The position numbers were made by a program, and so were the translations under genes. Of a DNA stretch of 64,000 nt, positions 46,520 through 60,104 are shown in pieces. Position 1 is the first letter of the stretch. Each line of letters begins with the position of its first letter. Under the pieces are notes generated by a model, which did no database searches, was not told the origin of the DNA, and was given only the letters and a program-made list of their open reading frames with translations. This stretch comes from Chelydra serpentina (Eukaryota > Chordata > Testudines > Chelydridae): contig JBAIAC010000018.1 in assembly GCA_037349315.1 (NCBI GenBank), forward strand, positions 10,478,001 to 10,542,000, in the 5' to 3' direction.

Positions 46520-49500
46520 GCTGTTTTCTTTATGAAAGAAACCTTATGGGAGAATGGATGGTAATGAAGACACGTCTTGACTATTGATAGAGAGAGCTCA
46601 CCCCTCTCTGTTCTTGATTCAATCTTACTTACATTGGTAAAGCAGGAGCAATTCCATTGGAATTAATGGCATTTGCACAAACATAAAACTGATGTGAGAG
46701 CAGAATCAGGTCCCCAGATGCTGAAATTCACAATGATTCAAGCAAAACGGGAACATGCTTTAAAAAGGTTAATTTAAAACCACCCAGTAGAGGCAAGGTT
46801 CAACTCTATTTTTATTTTTTCAAAACGGAATGATGGCCTCGCTCTCGTATAGATCATACGTATCTACGGAGTTGAAACATTGCTGATGTGATTTCCCCCT
46901 CAAAATGCCAAAAGATGGCCTGAAATAAATTCTTCCTACACTTGGTAAAATGTTGAGCAATCCCTATAAAACTTCCCTCTCGACTGAAATTTTGTCATGT
47001 TAAATGCTGATGAACCCTTCAAAAAGAATGGAAGAGAGGGAATTCTGTAACAGGAGTGGCTGTTTCATGGAAATAGTTCAGGAAGATAAGCAGTCAGACA
47101 AGGACAATGATGAAAATCTACGAAGACATTGGTACAGATGTTCAGGGTACAGACTGCACATTGTTTCTACTTTTTGTTATCTACCTTTGAGACCATCCTT
47201 AGTTACAGCTAGTCCATTAAAAGCTATAGCCATCACTGCAAATACTCAAGGGTAAATCTGAATAAAACTATAGGAAGGAAATTCTGCAGATTAAGGTTTT
47301 GGCAAAATGCCTTGTGAAGAAGGTATTAGCGGAAATATTAGTCTATAGAATTTCCTTTCTCCAGTTGTGTTCAGTCCATTAAAGGTCGCTGCTAAGAGAC
47401 TATCCAACCAGGGTGTGCTAGTATAGATTGCAGTCAGAAAGAGGCCGTTCATGAGACCTAGAAGGTTTAGTTGACTGAGGAAGAAAAGTGTGCAGACTGC
47501 TAGGGGTTCTTTGATGAACTAAAAGAAAAATGGAGCATCACATTCACTTGTCCAAAAGAAAACAACTCTAAAAGCTGGCTAGTGACTGAAATCAAAAGGA
47601 AAGCTGAGAAGTTTGAATTAAGATAAAAAAAAGTCTACTCTATTTTCTAACATCAAGATGCAAAGGTAGCCACTGGAATCTAACCCATATAATCTCACAG
47701 GGGTCTGGAAATAAAGCCCTGTTTCTTACTACCATTTTTGTGCATCAGACTCCTATTATTTAAAGCAGCCACACAGGGGATGGTTAACTTCTATACCTAT
47801 GGTTTATTTGCTAATTGTGCCTCACCTATAGTTTCCTTTTTTTTAAGCTATTGCAATACTTGCAAAGCACTACCAAAAATGAAACATTAAGAAATCATCA
47901 TGAAAATATTTTCACACGCATAGGGCACAATTTTTCCATCTACCTGCCACATGGATATAGTGTAATATGTTTTATCTGGGTACAATGTGTAATCAGTGAT
48001 CCTTCTATGCTCCGAAATAGGATTTATTCCAGATCTGTATCATTTGCACTTTGGGGCAAGTGGATTTCCAAGTGGTCTGGCACAAAGGGATTATTGAAAG
48101 AAACAGTCATTAGATTGAACCAGACAGACTGGATCACAGCACATTCTTCCCTTTAGGTGGAATAATTGATATGGAGCAACGTCTTCCAAATTAGACTTTC
48201 TAGGGGGAGCTATATATTAATAATGTTCTAGGATGTATACGAATCCTAGAACACAGGTTTACATGACAACATTAGCTCCAAAATTAGTATCTGACATTGA
48301 AATTTTTTTTAATTTAAAAAAAAAAGCATGCTGGAACAGATGTACTAGTTTCATGTTTCATTCTCTTTAAAACTACCTTTTTCTTAAGATAGGCACAATG
48401 AATTTTCAAAAGATAATGAGCACACAGCAGCAAGAAGAAATTCAGGAATACATACTGCAAATGAATATCCATTCGAAATTATTTTTTGAAATGTCAGCGT
48501 CAATGGAATATAACTTTCTCCTAATTATTTGAACATTTTCTGTGAAATGACAGAACATACATTCTGGTACAGCCAGAAATTCAATAAACATTTTGTGGCA
48601 TGTTAAATACATATCAGTAAACTGACTTTTTCAGTATGTCACACCTCTACTTTTGTCTGCTGGGTGCTACAGGTTGTACCGTGCCACAAGCTACCAGGGA
48701 CATGGCATAATTTAGGTATCAACATGAAAAGTAGGGTCTGACATCTGCCACTTCATTGAAATATCTACAAAAAAATACTGATATCTTTACTGATTTCTTA
48801 TGGCAGATAACTTTGTGGTGACAACAAACATGATTAAATGGGATATGTCCAGTACAGGAGTTACATGATGTTTTGCCTTTGTGTGATACACCAACATTAG
48901 AAGTTTGTGTAAGACAGTGTAATTCCACTAAAGTCGGTGGAGTTTCACCAGCTGGGGATTGGACCCAGACCATTATACTAGTAAGAGAAAGACTTAAAGC
49001 ACTCCATTTTGAGTTATTCTAAAATTTCCTTGTGTGTTTTTATTGCATTTGTGGCCCACAGAATGGGATCTCTCAAGAGAAAAATGACAGCCCCCCCCCC
49101 CAAAATCTAATCACACCCTAAAATCATACCAGGGCTGTGGTTACATGACTGTCTGAATAACTAAATGGACATGAGGCATTCTCTCCGCACTCACTCCAGG
49201 TGCAGCACTCCTGCTCCCAGGAGAACCCGGTCTAGAGGTTCTTTCCTCCTTGAGACTTTACATTCAAGTGGGAGGTGGGGAGGAAGAGAATAAAATTGCT
49301 ACATTTTCTTCCTTAAAGGTACTATGTCCAAAAACCTTTACATCTCAAACTTAGGCTTTTCAAATATTTTGCTAGGTTCTTCCTGAGCAAGGTTACAGTA
49401 AGGAAGGACCTCTGTTATTATATATAGTATCAATACATCAGAAATTATATAAATATGATGAACTGGGAAGGGAATTTGACCTATCACTGTAGATAACTGA
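46520..49500. other. AT-rich region without recognised genes
   Basis: CATTGA-family fragments at 46615-46710 and 48890-48970, and a C-run near 49092-49103. An open frame of 113 codons at 47815-48156 has no supporting feature. Confidence 0.4.
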
Positions 49501-49508
49501 CAGAGCAA

Positions 49509-49637
49509 TCAGTCAATTTCTGCTCTCCAGAGGTTGGAGTCCCCATAGAATGGACTTCTCTGCTTCCCGTGGTGAAAGAATTTCAGCAGGAGCTCAGCAT
49601 TCTCCACACAAAAGAGACCCTTCATCTCTTTTAGGAT
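49509..49637 (-). CDS. Candidate terminal coding exon of an unknown gene
   Basis: On the minus strand a strong splice acceptor (a long T-rich tract ending 'tttatttgttttcag') sits directly before 49637. From there one frame is open for 42 codons and ends in TGA at 49509-49511; the other two frames stop early. The peptide begins ILKEMKGLFCVENAELLLKF and ends NLWRAEID, and looks protein-like (helical, balanced composition). An AATAAA on the same strand lies near 49037. I do not recognise the protein, no partner exon was found, and a 42-codon open frame can arise by chance. Confidence 0.25.
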   Translation of the reverse strand: MLKEMKGLFCVENAELLLKFFHHGKQRSPFYGDSNLWRAEID

Positions 49638-50604
49638 CTGAAAACAAATAAACAAACCAACAATTTTTCTCAGGCTGGGATAGGAGCTGGTATAGAGGAC
49701 AAGAAATACCTTCTACAGTGAAAGAAAGTTAAAACCCCAGCTCCTCCCTACCCCATGCCCCATATTACCCCTTTTGTTCCCAAGTGACTGGATTTCCTAG
49801 AGACCTATGAACCCTCACTGATCCTTGTTATTTCCCCTCTCCCCCTTTTTAACATGGAAAGTTATTAAATTAAATGAGAGGCTACTCTTTAGCGTGCCCT
49901 CTCCGGTCAGGGTGGCCTTGCTTTTGATAGTACATGCAACAAAAGGAAGTATGGGAAGTTAGGACAGAAGACTACACAGGCCAAAGATTATAAGAACATA
50001 GGACAGACGAAACGTTACTTAAATCAATTAGTCTGAAAAGTGACAAAGTGAAACCTAAACTTTGGCCAGTCCATTAATCACTCAGCTCCACAGCTACGGG
50101 CCTTGAAGCAAAACTGGTCTCTACCTACTAATGCCGTAATCTATAAACTGTTTTGTATGGGTGCCAGCATTTGCCAGCACAGAACACTTTATAGGTTTGG
50201 GGTGTAAAATGTTCAGGTGATAGTAACTTCCAGAATCAGAATGGGGTAAACAACAAACAAATATTTGAGATTTTTTTAAAGTGATTAAATGTGTATGTAC
50301 TTGGGAATATTAGTGAATTGTTCACCCAGAACTTTAAAAGGAGTGACTACAATGAAACACTATTAAATTCATAGAATAAATTATTCATTGAATAGCATTC
50401 AGTAAATGCTACACAGAACAAGTCTAGGAATAGAAAGAAGGAAACTCAGGCTCGCAATAAAAATGCCCACATAATTCTTCTGAGACCTCTGACTGCACAC
50501 AAATACAACAGTAACAAAAAAATTAACCCAGGGCAGAGCAGTGAATCTTCATCCCACTACAGTAACATTTCTGGACTTCAGAGTCTGGGATAATCCATCA
50601 TAGA

Positions 50605-50790
50605 GTAATCTTTTGGATTATTTTATTATTGCAGTATCTGATGGCCCCATTCAATGATTGTGCTGGGTGCTGCATAGATAAGCAACAAGCATAAATAACA
50701 GTCTCTGTGAGCAGAGCTCACAATCTGGTTTTATAACAAGATGCAAGAGGTGAATACATAGCTGAATGAGGACAGGGATGTGATGAGGGT
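50605..50790 (-). repeat. L2/MIR-type 3' tail
   Basis: 'tgatggccccattcaatgat', 'tgtgctgggtgctgcatag', 'acagtctctgtgagcagagc', 'tcacaatctggtt' is a diverged form of the tail seen at 4636 and 62250. Confidence 0.55.
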
Positions 50791-50845
50791 ATAAGGCAAC
50801 TGCAAAATGAGCATGCTTTGCATAATAGGTAGAAGCCTTAGTTTG

Positions 50846-51180
50846 TCCCTGATATAGGAATTGCTGTACCAGATTAGACCATCAGTCCATTTACATCAGT
50901 ATCCTGTCTCTCATAATAGTTGATAACAGACACGTTAAAGGAAGGTGCAAGAAAACCTGTAATAGACAATTATGCTATAGCCTACCTCTGGGGAGATTTC
51001 CTCATCTTTATCAGTTCATGGTTGGCTTAAGCGCTGAAGCATGAAAATATATACCCCTCATAAAAGGTTTTTTATTCATTCTAATGTAACTGTAGGTGTT
51101 TTCATTACCCATATAGATGCCTAATCTGTCTTGGAACCTAACTAAGTTCTTGGCCACAATATCTTCCCAGCACAAACACA
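50846..51180 (-). repeat. CR1-related 3' region
   Basis: 'attgctgtaccagattagac', 'catcagtccatttacatcag', 'tatcctgtctctcataatag', 'aaggaaggtgcaagaaaacc', 'gttggcttaagcgctgaagc' match, from memory, a CR1-group repeat common in turtles and birds, read from the minus strand. Confidence 0.6.
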
Positions 51181-51184
51181 CTAT

Positions 51185-54100
51185 AAATGTGTTTGAATAA
51201 TTTTAGTTCCTGAAACAAGAATATTCTAGAAAATAACCGAGGAGCCCATTCTGTGCTTGGCATTCTGTGTCAATACCTATGAACGTAAATCTAGCCTCAA
51301 ATAAAAGGCTAATTATTGGAATCCTGACCATGTGTTTAAGTGAGATGGATATGAACCAGGAAATCTCTCACATAGCAACATCCTTGGTCTAGGCAGAGAA
51401 GGATTCAGGGTTGATTCTGCCATGCAGAAGTGTATGGACAGTTGGGAGTCTCATTAATAACAGAATTTTAACTCTTTGTATGTTGTCAAAGTGATGGTTT
51501 AACACTGAAAAAGTGTGAAGGATCCAGTCCATTTCCGGGTGAAGGCAAATTTCTTCCACATTCAGGATTTCTCAGTTCCCGAAAGTGTTGGACCAGATTC
51601 TTGGGTGCCAGATTGGCACACTGTTGGCCCAGGATCAGGGAATGAGCTTTATGCCACTTGGGCAACACCCTTCTCCATGACTGATGGTATTTATAGTAAA
51701 GGATCTGTCACATTATATTATTTTCTCATAAAGTAGAGAAAATTCACCATCAGATTTTATGGTATCTGTATTACTAATCACAAAAGCACCCCAAAACAGT
51801 TTGAGGTTAAAAGAGTCGTCATATTGCTACAATATATATCCATTTATCAACTTAAAAAGTTATTAAAAGCTAGACATGAACAACAATGCACAGTACATGA
51901 ACTCAGAGGTGATTAAAACCTCTAGAGGTCCCTGTGTCAAATTACAGCTGGGATGGCTTTTTTACTATTGTAGAAATATCAAATGAGGATAATCTTTCAT
52001 TGGACTATTAATCATTTGGTTACTTTCCTACATCATGAACTGCAAAACCTTATTTATTCTAACTCACTTAATGCATTCTTTCCAGGATACATTTATTCTA
52101 TGTATCTGTCATTTTGATATGTATTAGATAATGTTAGCACTTCCTTTCAAATGTGCTAACAGGTGGACAGTTGAAAAGTTGAACAGTTAAAGAGGGCTGA
52201 TGTTGCTGGAAAAGGGCGCTCACCATACGCCTGATCCAGCAAAAATTTTACATGGCTTTCTGAGCTACGCAAGTCCCTGAAGGCTGCAGATGCTGGCCCT
52301 GGGGCCAGACAAACTATGAAAAGGAAAGGTCAGCCTGCTGTACAAGCCATGCCTCCCCCATAACGTCTCACCCCAGCTCTGCAGGCCAAACAACAGAGCT
52401 GCCTGCGCTGTACTGCTCTCAACTTTCAATTCTCAAGCCTCCCTGTGGTAGGGCTGAGCAGCTTAAAGCACTGGCCTGCCTAGACCAGAAGTGTATTTTC
52501 TCTTTTTCTCACTTTCAGAATTAGTCTGGTGGTTGTTAATAGTCCATTTTGTAACATTATGTCCTATACTGCTCAGTGTTGGTTTTAGTTTACCTGTATT
52601 TCTTGATAGTTTCATCACTCTTGCCAACCCACGGCATTAAAAAAAAGTCAAACCCCCCAAAGGTCATGAGATTTGCTTTCAAATCATAAATATCTGTTGG
52701 GTTATTTATTTGCCTTCTTGTTTCTGAGCCTTTAAGATTGAGGGCTAGAAACTTACTTTAAAACAAACAAAAAAGCCTCATTTAATTCCATGAATCCAGA
52801 AACTGAGGCTTTAAGAAGAGATCCAAATATTTTAACACTAAAGATAAAATTATGCAAACTGACAACACTGGCTTAATACAAATACTGTATAAAACCTCTC
52901 CATACATAGTTACACCATATTTGCTGAATAACATATCACATTGCCCCCACACAATCTCCTATCATCCATTATTTAAAACTGGAAGGAACGTATGATACTG
53001 TAATTTAGAAGACAAAGTTAGACCTGGATAAATGAGAGATCTGAGAAGAGAGAATTAGGGTGCCTTTAACAAGGACAGCTGCAAATTAGTCCACATTGGG
53101 AATATTACCATAAATTCTAGCAAAGAGGCTGAAGACTGAATGTGAATGGAACCTGAACTATCCCCTCACATCTACAGGTGGCTCATTTATAACAGGCTTG
53201 AGGCACTTGAATAGGGTAGTATGAGAAGCTTGTATTTCTACTGTGCCTGCTTTACCTGTTCTATCTGGGTTCTCCCCTGCTGCTAACTCCTCTGCTTCCT
53301 GCCTGTCCCTACTTTCCCTGCACACCCATGCCTCTCATCTCTTCCTTCCCTTTGTTCCTAATCTCTCCCCCAGCCCCCATCTTTTGTCCCACTCTGCTCC
53401 TGCCCATATCCCCCCTCAACCTGGTCTTGCATCTCTTCCCCCTCCCATCACTCTACTCCCCACCTGTTCCTCACCCCTTTGGATTAGAGTCGAGCTGCTT
53501 TCTGTTCCACACTGCTTTGGCATCAGCGGAGGGAGCACTGAGAGCACAGGAGAGAGTCTCCCTGCTCTAAGTCCCAGTGTCTGGTGCCACCGTGGCTCAC
53601 AGCAATGAGAGCAATAATTACAAGTGAAAGTCCTGGGCAGCTCCTGCAATCATAGGAACGGCACATATGCTTAGTCCAGTTGGCACATAGGATCTGTGAG
53701 GCAAGGGATCATGTTCAGTGTAGATGGAATTTTCACAGAATTTAGCTGCTAACCTGTAACAAGTGTCCACTGAATATGTGCACACAGACACTTTTATTTT
53801 TTGGAGGCTCATAACTTGGCCACATTTTCACGGAGACAGAAAAAGGGACTTCCCTGCCACCAGGCTGCCAGCCCTGCCAAATTTGAAACCCCAGCTAGGG
53901 CTTCTCAACAGAACCCGTGCAAGAATTTTTTTTAACTCGGGCAATATTTTTCTCTCATCTCATTCTTGCAAAGGGCTGACCCATTTTAGCTGAAACTTTC
54001 TCCAAGTTAGTCTTAGGCAGAAACCCACCATGGAAAATTTCAGCCCAAACAGTTTAAGTTTGTCAAAGTGATAAGCAATTGAAAATAGGCTGCTATAATG

Positions 54101-54780
54101 GAAAGTGTAACTACCTGCACTAGTACCATACTTCTGTATTCTTTAATACTTGCTGTGTTTCTGCTGTGACTGTTGGTCATTTGTCTATCACTATATATTA
54201 GCAAACGAAAGTTAAGTGTAGTGGCAGTTAAGGTATCCTCAAGACACACTTCATCTACCCAAAACCTTAAAACAATGGAAATAAGCTGTTAAGGGGGAAG
54301 ATTTGTGTGTTCCTTTACATCTTCATATGGCCCACCATGCTCTCAGTTTTATAGTCTGTTTTCTGCCATTTCAATGAGATTTTCACAAAGAGATTTAAAG
54401 CTCCTTTTAACTCTGTAATACAACCATAACTACGGTTCAGCTACTGGTGCTCCATAAGAAGGCACTGTAATACTGAGGTGTAAATACTCTTTCAGTCTGT
54501 GAAGGTCTGGAATACTCCATGCTACCCTCCAGGTCTCCTGGAGAGACTAGATACAGTTCCACCTCCCTCCTGCCCCCCCCCACTAGCAGAAGGCAAGTGT
54601 GACTACTGTGACAGCAGGTTAGCATGCACCTCACTGGCAAAGAGGGGGATGGGGTGTCTAGCCTCTGCATGACTCAATAGTGATAGGATAGAGTCAAGCA
54701 TTTAGGGGAATGCAACATCGACCATTGTGACTAGCCACAGAATCCTCAGAGATATCCTCGGGATATTCTCATCCCCCTCC
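51185..54780. other. Mixed sequence with unassigned old repeats
   Basis: 51480-51690, 52190-52460 and 53230-54060 look like fragments of old dispersed elements. The last has a C-rich part (53235-53600) followed by a block partly similar to 30733-30960. I cannot name or delimit them. The 121-codon frame at 53243-53608 is proline/serine-rich low complexity. Confidence 0.35.
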
Positions 54781-54816
54781 TACCTGCTTGCACACATACA
54801 GAGGGGCTCATCCGAA

Positions 54817-55170
54817 TGTTGCGCTAAATGCTTATAGAACGTTTATAGTGTTATTTATGCCTTTATTTGGCTGTTTCATTGTGCACACCTTTATCATCCT
54901 ATTTGACAGCACTGCTCTGGGCACCTCTTGGTCAGAGCATAGCCAAGCCAATTTGGACTCTGCGTTGCTGCTAAATACAGCCAATAAAACTGCTCTTCAG
55001 TCAGGCATCGGCAGATGTTTCTGCTTTTTTCCCCCCACCAGTGGGAATTCCATGGATCTCTTCTCCTGTTTTCTATGTACAAATGCCAGAACAGTTGAAA
55101 TCTGGAAAGTTACAACTCAGTGTCAGGAACTGACTGACCAAGAGTGCTTGAACCTAAAGAAGGGCTGTCA
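54817..55170 (+). mobile_element. Possible solo LTR
   Basis: Starts TGTTGCGCTAAATGC and ends CTGTCA, with a poly(A) signal AATAAA at about 54984. The plan (TG...CA, promoter part, AATAAA, short 3' part) fits an LTR. No clean target duplication or neighbouring retroviral gene was found. Confidence 0.35.
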
Positions 55171-55174
55171 GGAA

Positions 55175-56280
55175 TAGAGAGTCTGACAGACTAACACGAG
55201 GCATATGCCAACTTGGATTTCACGTCTGAAACGGCTTTATAATCTTTTACAGCAGTTGAGGAGTACTTTATCCTCAACAGCTGTCTTCCAATCACTTATT
55301 CAGTATCTGTAACAAGTGTGAGAGGAGAACTTTCCTCCCACCCCTTCCCAATATCTATAACACATGCACTTGCCTAGCAAGGCAAATTTAATGTGACCTC
55401 TTATTTTTCACTTTTATTGTTTACATGTGGTAGTCTCATTTTGAAGCTTGAAATATATAATTCTGAAGTCACATAGGTATCCCTTCCAAGAATATCTTAT
55501 TGCCATTAATACTTCTGCCCACATATTTTAAGTCTCGGGATATTTTCATAATATATTAATTAATGCTATACTACAATGTGACACTTCTGGCATATATCAC
55601 CAATTTCCCCCCCTCCCCAACATTTTGTGTAAATCTCTGTGTTTTATAACTAGAGAGAATTAAATCTGCTATCAAAACAGATTTTCATTCATCCTGGGAG
55701 TGCCATAAAATTGTAATGTCTTTATTATTTAGTGTGCTATATATGTCAGGAACAATTTTATGTTTTTCACAACACTGAGCAATTTCTTCAGTGCTGCAGG
55801 ATGCATATTCCCTATGGTTTCCCCATATTGCCTAAATAAGGCGATTCCATATCAGACAGAGCTAGAAAGCTATTCTTTGAGAGATTACACATAATATTTT
55901 ATGATTTTTTTGTGTTGTCAAATCAGTGGATGGTTAATATCTAGGATACTTTCTTTACATATAATTTACTGTTAACATGTGCATTTTAATTTTATCATAA
56001 TGCAAACTTAGAATTCGCCACCATTATCCAACTTCTCTCCTCTATAGGTCTGGCTATTTGTGCCTCTCTACTTCAAACTACTATTTGTGAACTTTGTTTG
56101 TCTCTGTTGTAGAGATGTGATTTTCAAGCCTGTCTGCCTAAAGTTAGATACCTTTTGTGCATGTTCAGGCACCTAAATAAAAGTGCCGTGATTTTCAGAG
56201 GTAAGGCACTCCCAGAACTCATTTTGAACTCACAAACCTCTTAGGATAGTATGAGCAAATGCTCCACTGTATTCACTCCC
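55175..56280. other. AT-rich unassigned sequence
   Basis: No recognised repeat except weak CATTGA-type motifs near 56130-56250. No coding support. Confidence 0.35.
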
Positions 56281-56286
56281 TACACA

Positions 56287-57362
56287 CTGTTGTAATAATC
56301 ATTGTACAAAATATGTCCTGTGAGGTATCATTTGAAAATTAATAACTCACTGGTCAATATCATCTTAGTGAAGTGTCTATAGCAACATCGTGAGTAAGGT
56401 TATGAACCTCCCCGCCCCCGTATGACGTAAAGGCACATGTTCAAACTCACGTAGCCTCAATTGGTAGAGCTGGTCACAGAACCCTCCATTTCCATAAAAG
56501 CTGTAGACAGAGTCCTAAGACAGAGAGAGCAAAGAAAGAAGACAAAGAATATCTGCATTTCAGCATACACAGGTGAAAAGCAACAACATAACATTTCTTC
56601 CCCACTAGGTTCCATATCTCCTTGCTCTCAGCTGGATAGAACTTTATCTAGGGGGTCACTCCATCTCAGGAAAATGCATTTTAAAGGGCAACAACTATAA
56701 AAGTAGGGGCAAAAATGCCAAGTTATGTCTCCCATGCCATCTCTCTTGAACCTTAGATAACAAAAGAATCCAGCTCTTTGACTCTGGAAAGGATCCTGAC
56801 CTGAAGATTGGTCAGTAATGCTGTTGGGAGCATGTGGTAAGTATTTTACCTTGAACCAAGCCTAGTTTTATAGTTTTAGTATCAGGAAGCATTTTATCTT
56901 TATTTCTCTTGTAAACATTTCTGGTTTTAATGCCTATACTTGTACTCTCTCAAAATCCTACCTTCTATTGTTAAATAAAGGTATTTTTTATTTAATCAAA
57001 ACTAATCCAGTGTTGTGATTAAATTGAGTTATGTGGTAACTCCATTTAAAAAGGAACACGTTGCTGTATATTGTTCCCTTACAGGGATAATGGACCTAAT
57101 ATATCTGAACTAATATTTTTTGGGGGGAAATTCAGGACTGGGCACATGTTGGGGTCAACTTGCAAGTCGTAGCCAAGGCTGCTGTAAGCCAGAGTGTGGC
57201 TGGGCTGTGGCTATACACAGACACTCAGGGTGTGACCTGCACGCTGTTTGGAATTTTCTGAGGAGTCGAGGTTTGGACCCACAACAGCAAAGCATTGGGA
57301 GGAACCTATGGCTGCAGCACGGAGGTGACACAGCCCCTCACTAGTCTGAAATGCACCGTGTC
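56287..57362 (+). mobile_element. LTR-like repeat, about 1.1 kb
   Basis: Runs from TGTTGTAATAATCATTG to CACCGTGTCA. It contains 'ttatctttatttctcttgta', 'ttgttaaataaaggtatttt' (poly(A) signal near 56983) and 'aatccagtgttgtgattaaa'. From memory this is an abundant turtle LTR-type repeat. The ends are plausible TG...CA, but no target duplication is evident, so limits are approximate. Confidence 0.5.
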
Positions 57363-57462
57363 ATAGATAGCTAATATTCAGTCTTCCAGTGAAGGAGGAA
57401 GATTGAATATCATACAAACCTGATGGGCTAGAAACAGGAAGCTTGTTTCACCATTCTCTTAT

Positions 57463-57545
57463 TCCAGTTTTATACCAGTGGCTGTTCCATTAGTTTCACT
57501 GGAATCACACCATAAAACTGGAGTAACAAAATGGTGAACCAGGCT
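57463..57545. repeat. CATTGA-type palindromic repeat
   Basis: 'attccagttttataccagtg' and 'caccataaaactggagtaac' are inverted relatives around a 'ccattagtttcactggaat' centre. Confidence 0.5.
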
Positions 57546-57697
57546 TACAAGCTTTATCCCATTGGGACTAATCTAGCCGTCCCAAACTCCTGTTAAAATC
57601 TTTTTTACCACATTACACTATTTGTGTATTTTCTTTGTAGTGAGTTTTTGTGTAGGAAGCAGCAAGCCTAAGAAATAACTATGACCCTGACGATGTC

Positions 57698-57790
57698 ACA
57701 GAATCATAGAATCTCAGGGTTGGAATGGACCTCAGGAGGTCATCTAGTCCAATTCCCAACTAAATCATCATGTATGCAGTTTGGTCAACT
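57698..57790 (-). repeat. CR1 LINE 3' tail
   Basis: 'cagaatcatagaatctcagg', 'gttggaatggacctcaggag', 'gtcatctagtccaattccca' is a textbook CR1 3' end in reverse orientation. Confidence 0.85.
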
Positions 57791-57837
57791 ATGTTCTGGC
57801 TACCTAATTCTACATGCAATTGAGCTGAAAACAGCGA

Positions 57838-57921
57838 GCCAGATCCTCAGCTGGTGTAACGGGATGTAGCTCCATTCAAGTCAATGGAGTTATGCTGGTT
57901 TACACCAGCTGAGAATCTGGC
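57838..57921. repeat. Near-perfect palindromic interspersed repeat
   Basis: The 22-bp arms (57838-57859 and 57900-57921) match in 21 of 22 positions. They flank a centre with 'agctccattcaagtcaatgg'. It is the best preserved member of the CATTGA-core palindrome family in this window. Confidence 0.8.
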
Positions 57922-57924
57922 CCC

Positions 57925-60100
57925 AGTGTTCCTTACTTCCTGTCTTAAAGAGTAGTCTAGCAATGCTGTGCACTGCTGAACAGCAGCCATGCCCAAGTCA
58001 TCACACCACTTGTCAGAAGCTGAATGTAGGAGAAATAAATGCAGACTCCACACTGGTCAATCCAATGTCTAAGGCACGCCTACCTGAACCTGGTTATAAG
58101 TTAGAAAGACAGGATGGTCTCTGTATGCTGATAGTGCATTGATGGCAGCTTCTTCGCACCAACACAACCACTTCAGAAACATTAACATGCAGGTTGTCAC
58201 CCACTTTCTTGTACCTCAATTCCAAAACTTGTTTTTATATGGTATTACACTTCAATTTTATTTTATTTTAATTGGTCATCAAGGAGTAGGTCTGGATTGT
58301 AAAATATGTATGAAGTGAAGGGCACAGATAGTCTCTCCGTTTTTTTGAAAGTAAATCCTTTTTCTTTATTTACATTTGTAAAATTAATGATTTGCTTATT
58401 ATAAACAATGGGCCAAATCCACCTTTTTATAACTTCATTGAAGGCAATAGTTACTCCAGGGATTAATGAGTTTCATGGCTATGACAAACTTCCTGCCTCA
58501 TTGTTCTTAGAAATAATGTCAATTTTAAAGTGTGTTTAAAGTAAGTCACCTTCACCTGAGTAATGACCCTAAGGGATGATCTAGAAAATGGGATGGGAAA
58601 AACCCCACTAGCAAGTGATAACAGCTACTGTACTGGAAGATGCTTTTCCTTTGCAAAAGATGTCTTGCCTTCCTGCCTAACACAACACCTTAGCTATTCC
58701 ACATCAAACAATAACCTTGTCTGAACTTGCATATAGAGGAATTGATGTCTGCTCCCAGTTGAGAACTGCTGAAATATGTATGTGCTCCATGCACATGAGA
58801 ACCTTGTCTGAGGCTAATTGTGCCATGTGAAGATGTCTTCATTGATTACAGGTCAAGCTGAAGAAAAGGGAGCCCAGATAATCTGCTTTTCCTGGTTTGA
58901 TCAGAGCCCTATATAAGTTCCTTTCTTCAGAGCTTCAGTTAAGTAAAAGGAGTGAAGGACAGTTAAAGAATACCAAATCTCTCACATACTGAGGAAAATA
59001 AGGGAGGGAAAGGTAAGCATACAGAGTTGAGAAAACAAATATTTTTAAATGTACTTCACATGAATTATTCTGAGGAAAGACAGACCCTGAAAGACTGAGG
59101 GGAAAAGAAAGACTGAGGGGAAAAGAAAGAAAAGGTGGCTTAGAGGCACAGAAAGCAAAAGGAAAACAAAAGCCATTAAAATATAGTGAACAACTAGGAA
59201 TTCCCCTGGCCAACCAAGAACTAACTTTCTAGAGTGAATGCATCTCACACAATCCATTCAGTCTGTAATTTCTGGCATTCTGGATCTGTAATTGTTCCCT
59301 GGTGCAGCAACACTGGTGGAATATATATTGTAGATAGGCCATAGATGTTCTTACCACTTCCTCCACCCTGTCTACACTACAATTTCCACTATTACCACAA
59401 CCAGTGGAGCTGCACTGATGGTGAATTACACATCTGATTTTGCCTGGCATAGACAAAGTGCTGTGTGAGACGTTTGCCTTTTTCACGTGGATGCCACCAG
59501 AACCCAGTCATTTTAAAGCACTCCTCTTCCTCCTTCTCTTCTTTGGACATTTATTTAGCATCCATCTTATCTGAATCTTCTCCAATATAAAAACTACTTA
59601 GAGGACTTTATTGGATCTCCTTTGCTGGTATAACTTTGGTAACTGGTCTGGTTCATCAAAGCTTTACATTTATTTTCCTACAGAGAAGATCACTCTTTTT
59701 ATTCTCTATTTGAGTTTCTTAGAAAAAACTATATAGTATGAAGCCTTCTTTGTATTTTAGAGCCATATTTAGGCCCTATTCAGTAAAGCACTTAAACATG
59801 TTCTTAAGTGTGTGACTAAGCTGTGGCCTTACATAAGGTATTTGACCATGCACTTTGAAATATCAAGAGCTATTTTTCACCATGGTCACGCTAAAATAAA
59901 TAAATCCCAAGCACTGGGAGCTGATGAAACTGTTATTTTGGAACACACCCAACACTGTTTCCTTCTACTTTCTAGCCCCAGCTACAGGGCCTACTATTTC
60001 AAAACCTTGATCTCTCTGAGATTGTGCACTGAAAAGGAGTAGACAGGAAATTTCAACAGCTATCATGCTTTTTGAAGTGCTGCAGTGGGACCTGAAGAGG
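57925..60100. other. AT-rich region with minor repeats
   Basis: Includes a CATTGA-type fragment at 58410-58500, an exact two-copy 18-bp tandem repeat 'gactgaggggaaaagaaa' (59093-59128), and a block at about 59280-59480 resembling an old DNA-element relic ('accagtggagctgcactgat'). No gene is seen. Confidence 0.4.
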
Positions 60101-60104
60101 CACA

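Noticed and set aside
47815..48156. 113-codon frame on + strand
   Set aside because: No domain or splice signals; length is within chance expectation for a 64-kb AT-rich window.
53243..53608. 121-codon frame rich in serine, proline and leucine
   Set aside because: C-rich low-complexity DNA, no domain, and a second frame is open over the same bases.
54788..55177. 129-codon frame on + strand
   Set aside because: Coincides with an LTR-like segment having an AATAAA signal; no protein family is recognisable.
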